DNA of 64,000 bases, taken from the NCBI GenBank assembly GCA_934695325.1, contig CAKUVD010000007.1:62001-126000 (forward strand). The letters are read 5' to 3'. How positions within the stretch are numbered: position 1 is the stretch's first letter; each line of letters starts with the position of its first letter. This document shows positions 8,962-18,235 of this stretch, piece by piece. Both the position numbers and the translations under genes were made by a program. A model generated the notes under the pieces. It was not told the origin of the DNA and ran no database searches. It saw nothing but the letters and a program-made list of their open reading frames with translations. Source of the stretch: an uncultured Bacteroidales bacterium. Lineage in GTDB: Bacteria > Bacteroidota > Bacteroidia > Bacteroidales > UBA932.

Positions 8962-10890
8962 CTATGGCTTCGGTATGACAGTCATCAGCTCCACCGTTCC
9001 ATCCATAGAAGAAGCTAAGATAGTCATTTTTCCCTTCCTATAAAATACCTGAAGTGGATTAATCAACGCCAATGAGACCTTATGCGCCCAGAGGAGGCGA
9101 CCGTCCGAAGCGTCCAGAGCCACTATATTCCCCTTGTCAGAAGGAATCAGCAGAACGCCGTCCTTTTCCTTGAGGGCCGATGTCCCGATGTCATACCCAA
9201 GGCTGTCCCGCACATACCACAGCCTTTCCGAATCTGGCAGGATGTCCCCTGAGACGTCCGCATCTGAAGGAAATGCGTATGCGCATCCGAACATCACCTT
9301 CGAGAACACGGTCGATCCGTCTTCGCTTACACACAGTGCGTCACGTCCACCCTCTACGTGAAAGACTTCCTTTCCGGAAGCAGCGTCGATGGCGTAGACA
9401 CGTCTGTCAGGCACCGCCACAAAGATTCTTCCCGAGCCATAGACCGGGACGCAATGCGCCGGAGAGTACATCCTGGAGTTCCTGTCCACTGTCCACACCC
9501 ATTGTTCACGTCCAGTGGCAGGATCCAAAGAATACAGCCTACGCCCCCAGCTGCCGAAAACGACACGATTTCTGTCCACGTATGGAGTGGATATGATATG
9601 TCCCTCAACCCCGTCATACGTCCATACTGCACTGCCATCCTTCAGGCGCAACGCGCGGAAAGCATTGTCAGAGCCGCCTATATAGACAATGTCATTCATT
9701 ATGAGCGGTGAAGCCAACACCGACTTGCCAGTCCTGTATTTCCACCTGAGGCTCCCGTCCGATGCCTTGACCGCATAGACAAAGCCATCAGTGCAGCCGA
9801 ATACAATCGTATTCCCCGACACCGCCGGAGTGGAGAATATCTTTCCTCCGAAATCCCTGGACCACAGAGTGGAGCCATCTTTCAGCGAAATACATTTCAA
9901 TGTCCCCGACGCCAAAGGGAAATATGCCTTGTCACCCTTGACAGCAAAACCGGCGACGATATTCGCCTCGAAAGATTTCTTCCATACCTGCCTCACCTGA
10001 GGGTAGCGCTTGTTCACATCGTATCTCATCCACGGGTAACTGTCCGGCAACCCGTCAGCGTCACAATGAACCGTGTCAGCAGGAGCAGACTCCGAGAATT
10101 CATAGGAGAACCACGGTTCAAACTCCACAGGAGTATCCCCATATATCCTCCGCTCAGAAAATGATATATGGTCATCGTCGAGCCTCACCACCGTATAGCC
10201 CGGGACTTTTCCGGCAGAAAGTGAAGAGCGGCATAATACGCCTGGAATGCCGTCATAGTTCATAGCTATGTTCTGATGCCAATGACCTCCTATCTCAAAT
10301 CGGACTCCGAGTCTTTTCAACTGCCTGGTGACATCGAACCAGTTAAGCACTGAAGAGTCCATAGGATAGTGATTTATGAATATGCAGCGTCCCTCGTCCT
10401 GCAATGAATCAAGCCACTCCATCGTCTCTTTAGGCACGAGTCCGGGAGCCATACGCATATCCGGGCCGCTGTTGCAGCCGATGAAACGCCATCCTCCGGC
10501 CTTGAACGAATAATGCTCATATCCGAAGACCTTAAGGAATGTGTTGCATCCGCTTTCAGACCAGTTGGCGTCGTGATTTCCCTGGACCACCCAGTAAGGA
10601 TGACGAAGAGTGTCCAGCATACTCTTGGCAATGCCTATTTCCTCGTCTGTTCCGAAGTCCGTGACATCACCTCCGAACAACACGAAATCCAATGAATCAT
10701 AAGTGTTTATATCTCTCAAGCAGGCGCTGAGATCTGTTATCGAGCTACTGCCGGCGGCAATATGCGTATCAGTCACGAAAGCGAATCTGAGAGAACTGTC
10801 TGCAGGAGCCGCCGTATATGCAGATGCCCGCATACTGCCCAATGACAGTACTGCGGACATCGTAAATGTGATTATCATCGAATGCTTCAT
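8962..10890 (-). CDS. Exported calcineurin-like phosphoesterase fused to PQQ-type beta-propeller
   Basis: A 642-residue protein with a signal peptide (MKHSMIITFTMSAVLSLGSMRASA). Residues about 30-260 are a metallophosphoesterase with the metal-ligand motifs FVTDTHIA, FGGDVTD, QGNHDAN, INHYPMD and GGHWHQN in order. Residues about 325-640 hold PQQ-like propeller blades with recurring patterns such as LKDGSTLWSRDF, ASDGSLRWKYRT, LKDGSAVWTYDG and DASDGRLLWAHK. The start overlaps the batD-batE stop by four bases (ATGA), which argues for translational coupling to the bat operon. The propeller may scaffold the phosphoesterase; no substrate can be named. It is not a standard bat gene, so its role there is open. 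Confidence 0.88.
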   Translation of the reverse strand: MKHSMIITFTMSAVLSLGSMRASAYTAAPADSSLRFAFVTDTHIAAGSSSITDLSACLRDINTYDSLDFVLFGGDVTDFGTDEEIGIAKSMLDTLRHPYWVVQGNHDANWSESGCNTFLKVFGYEHYSFKAGGWRFIGCNSGPDMRMAPGLVPKETMEWLDSLQDEGRCIFINHYPMDSSVLNWFDVTRQLKRLGVRFEIGGHWHQNIAMNYDGIPGVLCRSSLSAGKVPGYTVVRLDDDHISFSERRIYGDTPVEFEPWFSYEFSESAPADTVHCDADGLPDSYPWMRYDVNKRYPQVRQVWKKSFEANIVAGFAVKGDKAYFPLASGTLKCISLKDGSTLWSRDFGGKIFSTPAVSGNTIVFGCTDGFVYAVKASDGSLRWKYRTGKSVLASPLIMNDIVYIGGSDNAFRALRLKDGSAVWTYDGVEGHIISTPYVDRNRVVFGSWGRRLYSLDPATGREQWVWTVDRNSRMYSPAHCVPVYGSGRIFVAVPDRRVYAIDAASGKEVFHVEGGRDALCVSEDGSTVFSKVMFGCAYAFPSDADVSGDILPDSERLWYVRDSLGYDIGTSALKEKDGVLLIPSDKGNIVALDASDGRLLWAHKVSLALINPLQVFYRKGKMTILASSMDGTVELMTVIPKP

Positions 10891-13523
10891 ATTATTTCAA
10901 GGTCGCTTTCCTTCGCCCATCCCTGCCTTCCGTCGGAAAGAGATATATTCTTCCAACTCCCCACAGAATCGAGAATCTTCACCTTGGTCCCCTCGTGGAG
11001 GACAAAAAGGTCTTTGGACGATTCAGCGGACGGAGAGCTTTTCACTGACGACACAGGTGCCATTATTATGGCATAGTCGTCTTTCAGATACGAGTTGCGC
11101 TGCCACACTGAAAGTCCGAACGACGACACTGCCAAGACAAGCGCCGCTATCCCGGCATAGAAACCGGTACGTTTCACCCCAGCAGTGACACCACGGAAGA
11201 AAAGCACGGCCAAAGCTAACGCCAATGCCAGGAACACCAGGGACAATGCTGCCCAGGCGCCGGAGTCCAGATGATATCCGAGTCTTCTCGCCCAGTTTTT
11301 CAGCACGAACTCGGGGACTTCATCTATCTTATCCTGTATCAGTCCATTGGCGAATTCAAGATTGAATCTTGCGTCGGAATATGACGGATCCGCCTTCAAA
11401 GTCCTCTCGAAATAGAGAATGGCATCGGCATAGTCTCCCGACTTGAAATAGGCATTGCCCAGATTGTAGTACAATTCCGGAGACACCACTCCCGTGGACG
11501 CCAGCGCATCCCACGCCTCGACACTGCCGTTCCAATCACCGGCCGTATAGGCAGAGACTCCTTTCTGCCACAACGAGTCCAGATAAGCGGTGTCGGCCGC
11601 GCTTGAGACAAACTGCACTGAAAGCAGCGCCGCCAACGTAAGTGCCACAGTCTTTGCTGCGGTCCCTCTCATACGTCCTTTCATAAGAGAATCTACTGTT
11701 GAAATCACCTTGACGGCTTCATTATAATGTGTGTTCATAGCCTCATTGCCACCGTCCGGAGAATAACGTGCGAATTCACAGGCATCAAGCAGGGATATGA
11801 ATTCTCCGACGACATCCTCCGGCACGCCTCCAACCTTCAGCCTCTCTGCTATGTTATCCTTGTTGAGTTCCTCGACACCAATGTCAAGCTTATCCGACAC
11901 AAAGCCGAGGAGAGCCTTGTGAAGTTCCTCATAGAAAGCAGAATACAAATCTTTCCTCAAGAAACCTTCTGCCGCCTTCAGACGTACGAGAGCCATTCTG
12001 GTAGCCCTTCTGTTCTTTGTTCCGGCGACATCAGCCCTACGAGCCTCGAGTCCCCTCATAAGATACGACACAAGTCCGGCCACGATGAACATCATCCCGA
12101 CGACAAGCCAATAAATCCACGAGCATACGAAGAACTCCGTCCTGAACTCATACGAAGGAGCCTTGGTCCTGATGAAGCGTATGTCCTCGCCAAGATTCCT
12201 GACGCCTTTCCTGTCCGGAGACGCTATCTGCATAGACGACCCTGTGCTTTCCGAAGCCTCTCCCTTCTCGACATTGAATGTTATGGGCCCGGCCGTTACC
12301 GTCTCATATTTTCCGGCATTCACATCATAATACGAATACTCGACAGGCCCTATCGTGAACTCTCCGTGGCTTCTCGGTATGAACGGATACTCGAACGTCT
12401 TGCTTCCGGAAGTGCCACCAGTGCTCTTGTCCGTGTTCTCCGTCACTTTGGTGTCATATACTTCGAGATCAGGAGGAAAATCAATCTTAGGAGCCTCAAG
12501 AAGCGACACATTCCCTTTTCCTGACACAGTGACCAGGAGCGATGTCGCCTCGTGTGTCTTCAGCTGCTCCTTGCTCAGTCTAGCAGACACCCTGAAACTT
12601 CCGACTCCGCCGCCGAAGGAAGCAGGTGCACCGGAAGGAAGGGCTTTCACGTGAACGTGTACAGCCGGAGTGGTTATACGCTTCCTGACAGTATTGACCC
12701 CCGTGTCAAAGAAACTGTCGAAGATACTGTTCGAACTTCTCGAAGCAGTCCTCACATTGACCAGGCACACCAGCTCCGCAGGATCTATCACCAGGTCTCC
12801 GGCCTGCTGAGGGATAAGCACATAACGTCGCAGGAGCGCGACATTGTAAAGCTGGTCACCGACATTCTCCCTATGGAACTCGATATTGGCCGGGGCCGCC
12901 GTCTCCTGACTCCAGAAGCCGTTGAAAGACGGGAATTTGGCACCTTCAAAACCGGCGATGTCCACTCGCTGGTAGAGTTTCAGCTCCGCAGTAATGGGCT
13001 CTCCTATGACTGCGCTTGTCCGGCTCAACGTGAAACGAAGGTACAGATCTTCGCCTGACACGTTGCCGGAGGTCGATGACTTTCCGCCGCCGGAAGAACT
13101 CTCAGAAGAGGAGGACTGGCGTGACGATGATCCGCCGGAAAGCACTTCTATCTGGATCTGCCCTGAAGAGACCGTCTCCCCCTTGATCTTCGCCACAGCC
13201 CGCGGAAGCACGAATTTTCCGGTCTTCTTAGGCTCAACAATATAGGTATATGTATATTGCGACGATTTCGAGCGTTTACCATTGACGATGCGGATGCTCG
13301 TGGAAGAACCTGTCTGAGGCCCCCACACAAGAGTGAAGTCATCTCCAGTCTCCCAAGAGAAACCGGAAGGCTTGTTATCCCCCTCTATGATGAATGTCAC
13401 GTTGAACCGCTCGCCGGATGCCACCATATTAGGCGCATCCACCTTTATCTGAGTCTGCGCTACGGCAGTGATTCCGATGAATGCCAGCAGCAGTGTCGTC
13501 AATGCTGATTTCCACATATCCAT
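10887..13523 (-). CDS. BatD-BatE fusion protein
   Basis: An 878-residue envelope protein that joins two normally separate bat products. Residues 1-22 are a signal peptide. Residues about 24-450 are the BatD oxygen-tolerance region of beta-sandwich repeats, followed by a transmembrane helix (about 464-489) and a cytoplasmic stretch. From M614 a second signal-like segment begins (MKGRMRG, then a hydrophobic core ending VSSAAD). After it come two TPR units (about 646-735), two membrane helices (about 750-810) and an SH3b-like domain (about 815-878), which is BatE. The internal segment may act as a membrane anchor, or M614 may be a second start. It sits between batC (stop TAA, one base, ATG) and the phosphoesterase. 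Confidence 0.88.
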   Translation of the reverse strand: MDMWKSALTTLLLAFIGITAVAQTQIKVDAPNMVASGERFNVTFIIEGDNKPSGFSWETGDDFTLVWGPQTGSSTSIRIVNGKRSKSSQYTYTYIVEPKKTGKFVLPRAVAKIKGETVSSGQIQIEVLSGGSSSRQSSSSESSSGGGKSSTSGNVSGEDLYLRFTLSRTSAVIGEPITAELKLYQRVDIAGFEGAKFPSFNGFWSQETAAPANIEFHRENVGDQLYNVALLRRYVLIPQQAGDLVIDPAELVCLVNVRTASRSSNSIFDSFFDTGVNTVRKRITTPAVHVHVKALPSGAPASFGGGVGSFRVSARLSKEQLKTHEATSLLVTVSGKGNVSLLEAPKIDFPPDLEVYDTKVTENTDKSTGGTSGSKTFEYPFIPRSHGEFTIGPVEYSYYDVNAGKYETVTAGPITFNVEKGEASESTGSSMQIASPDRKGVRNLGEDIRFIRTKAPSYEFRTEFFVCSWIYWLVVGMMFIVAGLVSYLMRGLEARRADVAGTKNRRATRMALVRLKAAEGFLRKDLYSAFYEELHKALLGFVSDKLDIGVEELNKDNIAERLKVGGVPEDVVGEFISLLDACEFARYSPDGGNEAMNTHYNEAVKVISTVDSLMKGRMRGTAAKTVALTLAALLSVQFVSSAADTAYLDSLWQKGVSAYTAGDWNGSVEAWDALASTGVVSPELYYNLGNAYFKSGDYADAILYFERTLKADPSYSDARFNLEFANGLIQDKIDEVPEFVLKNWARRLGYHLDSGAWAALSLVFLALALALAVLFFRGVTAGVKRTGFYAGIAALVLAVSSFGLSVWQRNSYLKDDYAIIMAPVSSVKSSPSAESSKDLFVLHEGTKVKILDSVGSWKNISLSDGRQGWAKESDLEII

Positions 13524-13524
13524 A

Positions 13525-14292
13525 TTACCAGTTCTTGTCTTTCTGTCTTGATTTCAGGGCTTCCGCCTTCTCCTTATTGACCTTGTCCTGAGTCTCTTTT
13601 TCCTTGGCCTGTATAGCCTTGAGCATCTGCTGCGCCTGCTGAGGAGATATTCTTACAGGCTGCTGTCCGGTCTCACCGGGATCCTGCCCTCCACTGTCTT
13701 TCTGACTGTCGCCAGACTGATTGCCCTGATTGTCTTTCTTGTCCTGATTCTGATCGTCTTGGTTGTTCTGATTGTTCCCGCCATTCTGATTCTGAGCATT
13801 CTGGTTCTGACTCTGGTCCTGATTCTTATCATCATTGCCGTTTCCGCCACCGCCTCCCTTCTGGTTCTCCAGCATCTTCTTGGCATAGATATAGTTCTCC
13901 TTTGCGTCCAAGTCTCCAGGATTCCTCAACAGAGCCTCCCTGAAAGCACTGACGGCCATCTGCCAGTCCTTCTTCGCAATGGCGATGTCCCCGGTGTTAT
14001 ACCAATAATCCGCCGCCTGTGCGGACACGGACGCGGCATCCTTGACCCGCTCCATAGTCTTCGCGGCCTCCTCAAAACTACCCTGACGATACAGCGTGTT
14101 CGCAAGATTGTAGTTAGCTTTCACTGACGTGGAATCCTTCACCAAAGCCTTCCTGTAGTCAATGTCAGCCTCTTTCCAGTTCTCTTTTCTGAACTGACGG
14201 TTCCCGGCGCGGACATCGTGTCTGTCCACCTGGGCGGACATCGATATGGAACTGGCCACCAGCGCCACGATTATCATATATCCAGATTTCAT
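13525..14292 (-). CDS. batC: BatC, TPR protein with Q/N/D-rich tail
   Basis: A 255-residue exported TPR protein of the Bacteroides aerotolerance operon. After a signal peptide (MKSGYMIIVALVASSISMSAQ), TPR helices run from about residue 25 to 145 (NYNLANTLYRQGSFEEAAKTM, YNTGDIAIAKKDWQMA). Then comes a G-rich run and about 60 residues of low complexity rich in Q, N, D and K, ending in a charged helix with ISPQQAQQML and KALKSRQ-type sequence. I chose ATG 14292, five bases after the batB stop; another in-frame ATG at 14310 would overlap batB. TPRs probably dock the VWA proteins BatA/BatB, by analogy with the family. Confidence 0.85.
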   Translation of the reverse strand: MKSGYMIIVALVASSISMSAQVDRHDVRAGNRQFRKENWKEADIDYRKALVKDSTSVKANYNLANTLYRQGSFEEAAKTMERVKDAASVSAQAADYWYNTGDIAIAKKDWQMAVSAFREALLRNPGDLDAKENYIYAKKMLENQKGGGGGNGNDDKNQDQSQNQNAQNQNGGNNQNNQDDQNQDKKDNQGNQSGDSQKDSGGQDPGETGQQPVRISPQQAQQMLKAIQAKEKETQDKVNKEKAEALKSRQKDKNW

Positions 14293-14296
14293 ATCA

Positions 14297-15304
14297 TTAT
14301 CTTTTATCAAACAGATGACGCAGGACTTTGCGCTCTCCTATGAGCATCTGCAGGACAAGCAGGGCCAACGCAATGCCGAAGAAATACATATACTGTTCAT
14401 CGTACTCCTCGAAGACAACGGACTTGAACTCCTCGTCCTGCATCTTGCGGATGTTCTCTATGATAGGGTTGAGTCCGAATTCATTGTTTCCGGCGTGGAC
14501 ATAGGCCCCGTTTCCGGCCTTGGCCACCTCTTTCAGAGTCGCCTCGTCCAGCTTGGTCACGACAATGTTCCCCTGGGAGTCTTTCAGCAAGCCGTTCTTC
14601 ATCGGTATCGGCTGCCCTTCCGACGACCCGACTCCGATAGTATATACGGATATACCCATCTCAGCCGCCTGTTTCGCTGCCGACACCGGATCATCCTCGT
14701 GGTTCTCACCGTCGGTTATGACTATTATGGCTCGGCTTTTCTCGCTCTGCGCACTGAAACTTCTTATGCACGTGTTTATGGCGTCGCCAATAGCTGTTCC
14801 CTGTACAGGGACGGACTCCGTGGAAATGTTGCCAAGGAACATCTTGGCCGAGACATAGTCCGTAGTTATCGGAAGCTGGACGAATGACGTACCGGCGAAA
14901 AGCACAAGTCCGATCCTGTCTCCGTCAAGTTTGTCCACAAGCCTGGAGATAGCCAGCTTCGCACGTTCAAGCCGATCCGGGGAATAATCCCTGGCGAGCA
15001 TTGAGTTAGACACGTCCAGAGCAATCATAACCTCAGCGCCCCTCGTCTGGTGCTCCTTCAGTTTGGCGCCGATCTGCGGCCGTGCGAGACCGATGACAAA
15101 AAACAAGAAAGCAAAAGAGAAGAGGACAATGCCTGTCCACCCTTTAGTGCCTGAATATGAAGGCATTAGATCTCTTACAAGTTTTTCATCCCCGAATTTT
15201 CTTATCCGGCGTACCCTTCCATATCTGTACAAGCCGTACAGAACCGGAAACACCGGAACGAGGAACAACAGGAAAAGATATTGAGCCTGAGCAAAATAAA
15301 TCAT
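14297..15304 (-). CDS. batB: BatB, membrane-anchored VWA protein
   Basis: A 335-residue inner-membrane protein with a von Willebrand factor A domain. Two N-terminal helices (about 5-27 and 57-77) precede the VWA domain (about 88-290), and a C-terminal helix (about 308-326) closes it. The MIDAS motif DVSNSM is intact, as are the following metal-site threonine (PVQGTAIGDAI) and aspartate (VITDGENHED). BatB works with BatA in a complex of unclear biochemical role that has been tied to aerotolerance in Bacteroides. It lies 16 bases after batA and just before batC in the same transcript. Confidence 0.92.
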   Translation of the reverse strand: MIYFAQAQYLFLLFLVPVFPVLYGLYRYGRVRRIRKFGDEKLVRDLMPSYSGTKGWTGIVLFSFAFLFFVIGLARPQIGAKLKEHQTRGAEVMIALDVSNSMLARDYSPDRLERAKLAISRLVDKLDGDRIGLVLFAGTSFVQLPITTDYVSAKMFLGNISTESVPVQGTAIGDAINTCIRSFSAQSEKSRAIIVITDGENHEDDPVSAAKQAAEMGISVYTIGVGSSEGQPIPMKNGLLKDSQGNIVVTKLDEATLKEVAKAGNGAYVHAGNNEFGLNPIIENIRKMQDEEFKSVVFEEYDEQYMYFFGIALALLVLQMLIGERKVLRHLFDKR

Positions 15305-15320
15305 AGCATTCCTTTTTTAT

Positions 15321-16307
15321 TCAAGGCAGTCTCCGCAGCACGAACAGACGGAAGAGAGCCTCCAGCAGAAGGCAGGCCAACGCCACCAGGGCGAATCCAG
15401 TGAACAATTCCTTATATATAGGGAAGCTGTCTATTGTGGTGCGAGCCTTCTCCATCTTGTTTATTTCACTATAGATTTCCGAAAGCTTGGTATTGTCGGT
15501 AGCCCTGAAATACCTGCCTCCGGTAGTCTCCGCAATGTTCTTAAGCAAGTCTTCATCTATCTCGACCTCGACGTCCTGCATCTGCACTCCCCAAGGTGTC
15601 ACCACAGGATACGGGGCGGTGCCATTGGCGCCGACGCCTATCGTATATACTCTGACGCCGTATGTCTTCGCAATATCCGCGGCAGTCTGCGGAGTTATCT
15701 CTCCGCTGTTGTTCACACCGTCAGTCAGAAGTATGACGACACGGCTCTTCGCATCAGAGCCCTGCATTCTCGCCACAGCCGTGGCCAGACCGTTTCCTAT
15801 GGCCGTACCGTCATCGATAAGTCCGGTCTCGATTTCCTTCATAAGGTTTATCAGTGTGGCCCTGTCAGTGGTCAAAGGACATTGCGTATAGCTTTCGCCC
15901 GCAAATACGACGATACCGATACGGTCTGAAGGCCTCTGCGATATGAATTCGATGGCTATGTCCTTGGCGGCGTTTATCCTGTCCGGTGTGAAATCCCGCG
16001 CCAGCATACTGGTAGAGACATCCATCGCCAAGACGATGTCAATGCCTTCCGTATCCACCTTTTCCATCTCAGTGGAAGAGCGAGGACGAGCTATCGCAAT
16101 GACTATCATCACCATAGCGACAGTGCGAAGAAGAATCGGCACGTGACGGAGGACTCCCAGGACTGACCGTCCTCCAGCCTTCCAGAATTTCACATCGGAG
16201 ACACGCAGATGCGGTCTTCTTCCACAGATCTCCTGATATATATAATGAACCAGAAGAAGAGCCGGCACAGCCAGCAGCCACAGAAGTCCTGGATACTCAA
16301 AGAACAT
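15321..16307 (-). CDS. batA: BatA, membrane-anchored VWA protein
   Basis: A 328-residue VWA protein paired with BatB. It starts MFFEYPGLLWLLAVPALLLVHYIY, a typical BatA N-terminal helix, with a second helix near residue 55, the VWA domain (about 80-290) and a C-terminal helix. MIDAS residues are present: DVSTSM, then DDGTAIGNGLA and LLTDGVNNSGE. I chose ATG 16307, which follows the upstream stop after one base (TGA A ATG); a further upstream in-frame ATG at 16334 would overlap that gene. DVEVEIDEDLLKNIAETTGGRYFRA is the usual BatA region after the VWA core. Confidence 0.92.
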   Translation of the reverse strand: MFFEYPGLLWLLAVPALLLVHYIYQEICGRRPHLRVSDVKFWKAGGRSVLGVLRHVPILLRTVAMVMIVIAIARPRSSTEMEKVDTEGIDIVLAMDVSTSMLARDFTPDRINAAKDIAIEFISQRPSDRIGIVVFAGESYTQCPLTTDRATLINLMKEIETGLIDDGTAIGNGLATAVARMQGSDAKSRVVILLTDGVNNSGEITPQTAADIAKTYGVRVYTIGVGANGTAPYPVVTPWGVQMQDVEVEIDEDLLKNIAETTGGRYFRATDNTKLSEIYSEINKMEKARTTIDSFPIYKELFTGFALVALACLLLEALFRLFVLRRLP

Positions 16308-16308
16308 T

Positions 16309-17334
16309 TCAAGCCTCCTTCTTATCTTTATCACTTACCTCACCGCCATCACTGTCCTCAGCCTCTGATTTCCAGGTAGTGGTGACAAACCGCACAGCCG
16401 ACGGGACTGCCTTGACGTTGTCCTCATCCGATACAGTCATCTTGGCGAACTTCACCAAGTCGGACATCACGAACAAATTCCTCGCCTCATCCATAACCGA
16501 CTGCGGTATATCCTTGCAATCCTTCAGAGACCCGAAGATTTCCGCCGTGGTCATCTCCATAGCCCCTATCCCGAATCTTGCGGCGATATACTCCCTGAGC
16601 ACATCAGTGATACCGCTGTAGAACTGCTTCTGCTTCTCAGGAGCCCAAAGCTTGTTTCCCCTGTAATGGTCCAGTTTCTTGAGAGCGACAATATAAGGAG
16701 GCTCCGTAGACTGTCCGATACCAGTTTTCTTCTTCCTGCGATCCATCACTATCGCAGCCGCAAGTATGGCGATGAGCGCAACGAACTGGATTGCGAAAAG
16801 ATAAGGCAACACTTCCCTGAATGTCAGAGGATAGCGCATCTGCCCCTTTATGTCGTGAGGTTTGTACGTGACTGTATCCACAGGCATTGACCGTACCTCC
16901 AGCGTCTTCCCTGCGAACACCAGAGTATCGGCCCTTCCGTCAGGAGTCACCCTCCTGACAGCGATGTCCGGCAGCGAATAGACGCCTTCGTCAAAGGATG
17001 TCACGACAATGCTTCCTTCCAAGTCAAGTTCCGTCCTGCGGTTCCTGAGCTTCAATGTATCCAAAGTCCAGTCGTCAATGATCTCGACACTGTCCCCTAA
17101 GGCCTGTCCGAGATCCGGCAAATCTATCTCCGTGCCTGTCTGCACCCCGGAAAGTCGAAACCCGTACCGCATCTGGTCAGCTATGAGCACCGAGTCTCGT
17201 TTCTGGAGCTGTTCCAGGAATGCGTCACCGGCACGGACAATGCCGCCCTTCCCAGTCTCTCCGGCATAGGAAAAAGCGGCGAAGGCTACCGTCAGCACGA
17301 CCAGCGCGCATATTGATTTCAGAAATCCTTTCAT
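16309..17334 (-). CDS. Bat-operon membrane protein between DUF58 and batA
   Basis: A 341-residue protein. A signal peptide (MKGFLKSICALVVLTVAFAAFSYA) is followed by a periplasmic beta-rich domain (about 25-165), a single transmembrane helix (about 175-197, ending in MDRRKKK) and a cytoplasmic helical domain containing KLDHYRGNKLWAPEKQKQFYSGITDVLREYIAARFG. That layout matches the protein found at this place in Bacteroidetes bat operons and resembles DUF4381-like VWA partners. I chose ATG 17334 (one base after the DUF58 stop); ATG 17349 would overlap. The tail is strongly acidic/basic (EDSDGGEVSDKDKKEA). Function is inferred only from the operon. Confidence 0.75.
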   Translation of the reverse strand: MKGFLKSICALVVLTVAFAAFSYAGETGKGGIVRAGDAFLEQLQKRDSVLIADQMRYGFRLSGVQTGTEIDLPDLGQALGDSVEIIDDWTLDTLKLRNRRTELDLEGSIVVTSFDEGVYSLPDIAVRRVTPDGRADTLVFAGKTLEVRSMPVDTVTYKPHDIKGQMRYPLTFREVLPYLFAIQFVALIAILAAAIVMDRRKKKTGIGQSTEPPYIVALKKLDHYRGNKLWAPEKQKQFYSGITDVLREYIAARFGIGAMEMTTAEIFGSLKDCKDIPQSVMDEARNLFVMSDLVKFAKMTVSDEDNVKAVPSAVRFVTTTWKSEAEDSDGGEVSDKDKKEA

Positions 17335-17335
17335 C

Positions 17336-18223
17336 TCAACGTTTGTCAAAAAATGCCATAAGTCCTTTCACATAATCCGATCCTGTAGAAATCTCCACAC
17401 TGTCTATCTTATGGCGGAGCAGCAACTTCGCCGCTTTCATATCGGCGTCAGAGGCAGCCTGGGCATACGCCCTGCGGACCTTGGCGCTGGAAGTGTTCAC
17501 CCAGGCGGACTCCCCGGTCTCTGAATCCTTCACGTTCACAAGCCCGATGTCAGGCATAGTACGTTCACGAGGGTCAAAGACTTTGATGACAGACAGGTCG
17601 TGCCTGTTCACCGCGACCTTGATGGCATCCTCATATCTCGGGCTTCCGTCAGACGCGGTATCCATCATATCAGACAGCAGGAACGCAGTGCATTTCTGTT
17701 TTATGGCATTGGTCAGGAACCGCAATGCCCCGCTGATGTCCGTACCTGGGGACTCAGGCTCCAGTTCGATTATTTCCCTGATTATTCGGAGAAGGTGGCC
17801 GCGGCCCTTACGCGGAGGTATGAATTTCTCTATGCGGTCACTGAAGAACAGGGCTCCCACCTTGTCATTGTTTATGACAGCGGAAAATGAAAGCACGGCC
17901 GCTATTTCCGCTATCAGGTCACGCTTGGTGCTTCCAACAGTGCCGAACAATCCGGAACGGCTTATGTCGATAAGGAGCATAACCGTCATTTCACGCTCTT
18001 CCTCAAAGACCTTGACATAAGGGGAACGGAGACGAGCAGTGACGTTCCAGTCCATATTCCTGACGTCGTCACCGTATTGATATTCACGCACTTCGCTGAA
18101 CGCCATACCGCGTCCCTTGAAAGCGGAATGATACTCTCCGGCAAAGATCTGATGTGAGAGCGCCCTGGTCTTGATCTCTATTTTACGGACTTTCTTCAGA
18201 AGGTCCGCAGGTGATCTGTCCAT
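17336..18223 (-). CDS. DUF58 domain protein
   Basis: A 295-residue soluble DUF58 protein, a VWA-like fold that partners with MoxR ATPases. The family signature GMAFSEVREYQYGDDVRNMDWNV starts near residue 39. The VWA-like core follows, with LLIDISRSGLFG and FLLSDMMDTAS. It lies 12 bases after moxR and one base before the next gene, so all are surely co-transcribed. In this family the protein is thought to be cytoplasmic and to receive the chaperone activity of MoxR; that is family knowledge, not visible here. Confidence 0.92.
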   Translation of the reverse strand: MDRSPADLLKKVRKIEIKTRALSHQIFAGEYHSAFKGRGMAFSEVREYQYGDDVRNMDWNVTARLRSPYVKVFEEEREMTVMLLIDISRSGLFGTVGSTKRDLIAEIAAVLSFSAVINNDKVGALFFSDRIEKFIPPRKGRGHLLRIIREIIELEPESPGTDISGALRFLTNAIKQKCTAFLLSDMMDTASDGSPRYEDAIKVAVNRHDLSVIKVFDPRERTMPDIGLVNVKDSETGESAWVNTSSAKVRRAYAQAASDADMKAAKLLLRHKIDSVEISTGSDYVKGLMAFFDKR

Positions 18224-18235
18224 AATATGAGACGT

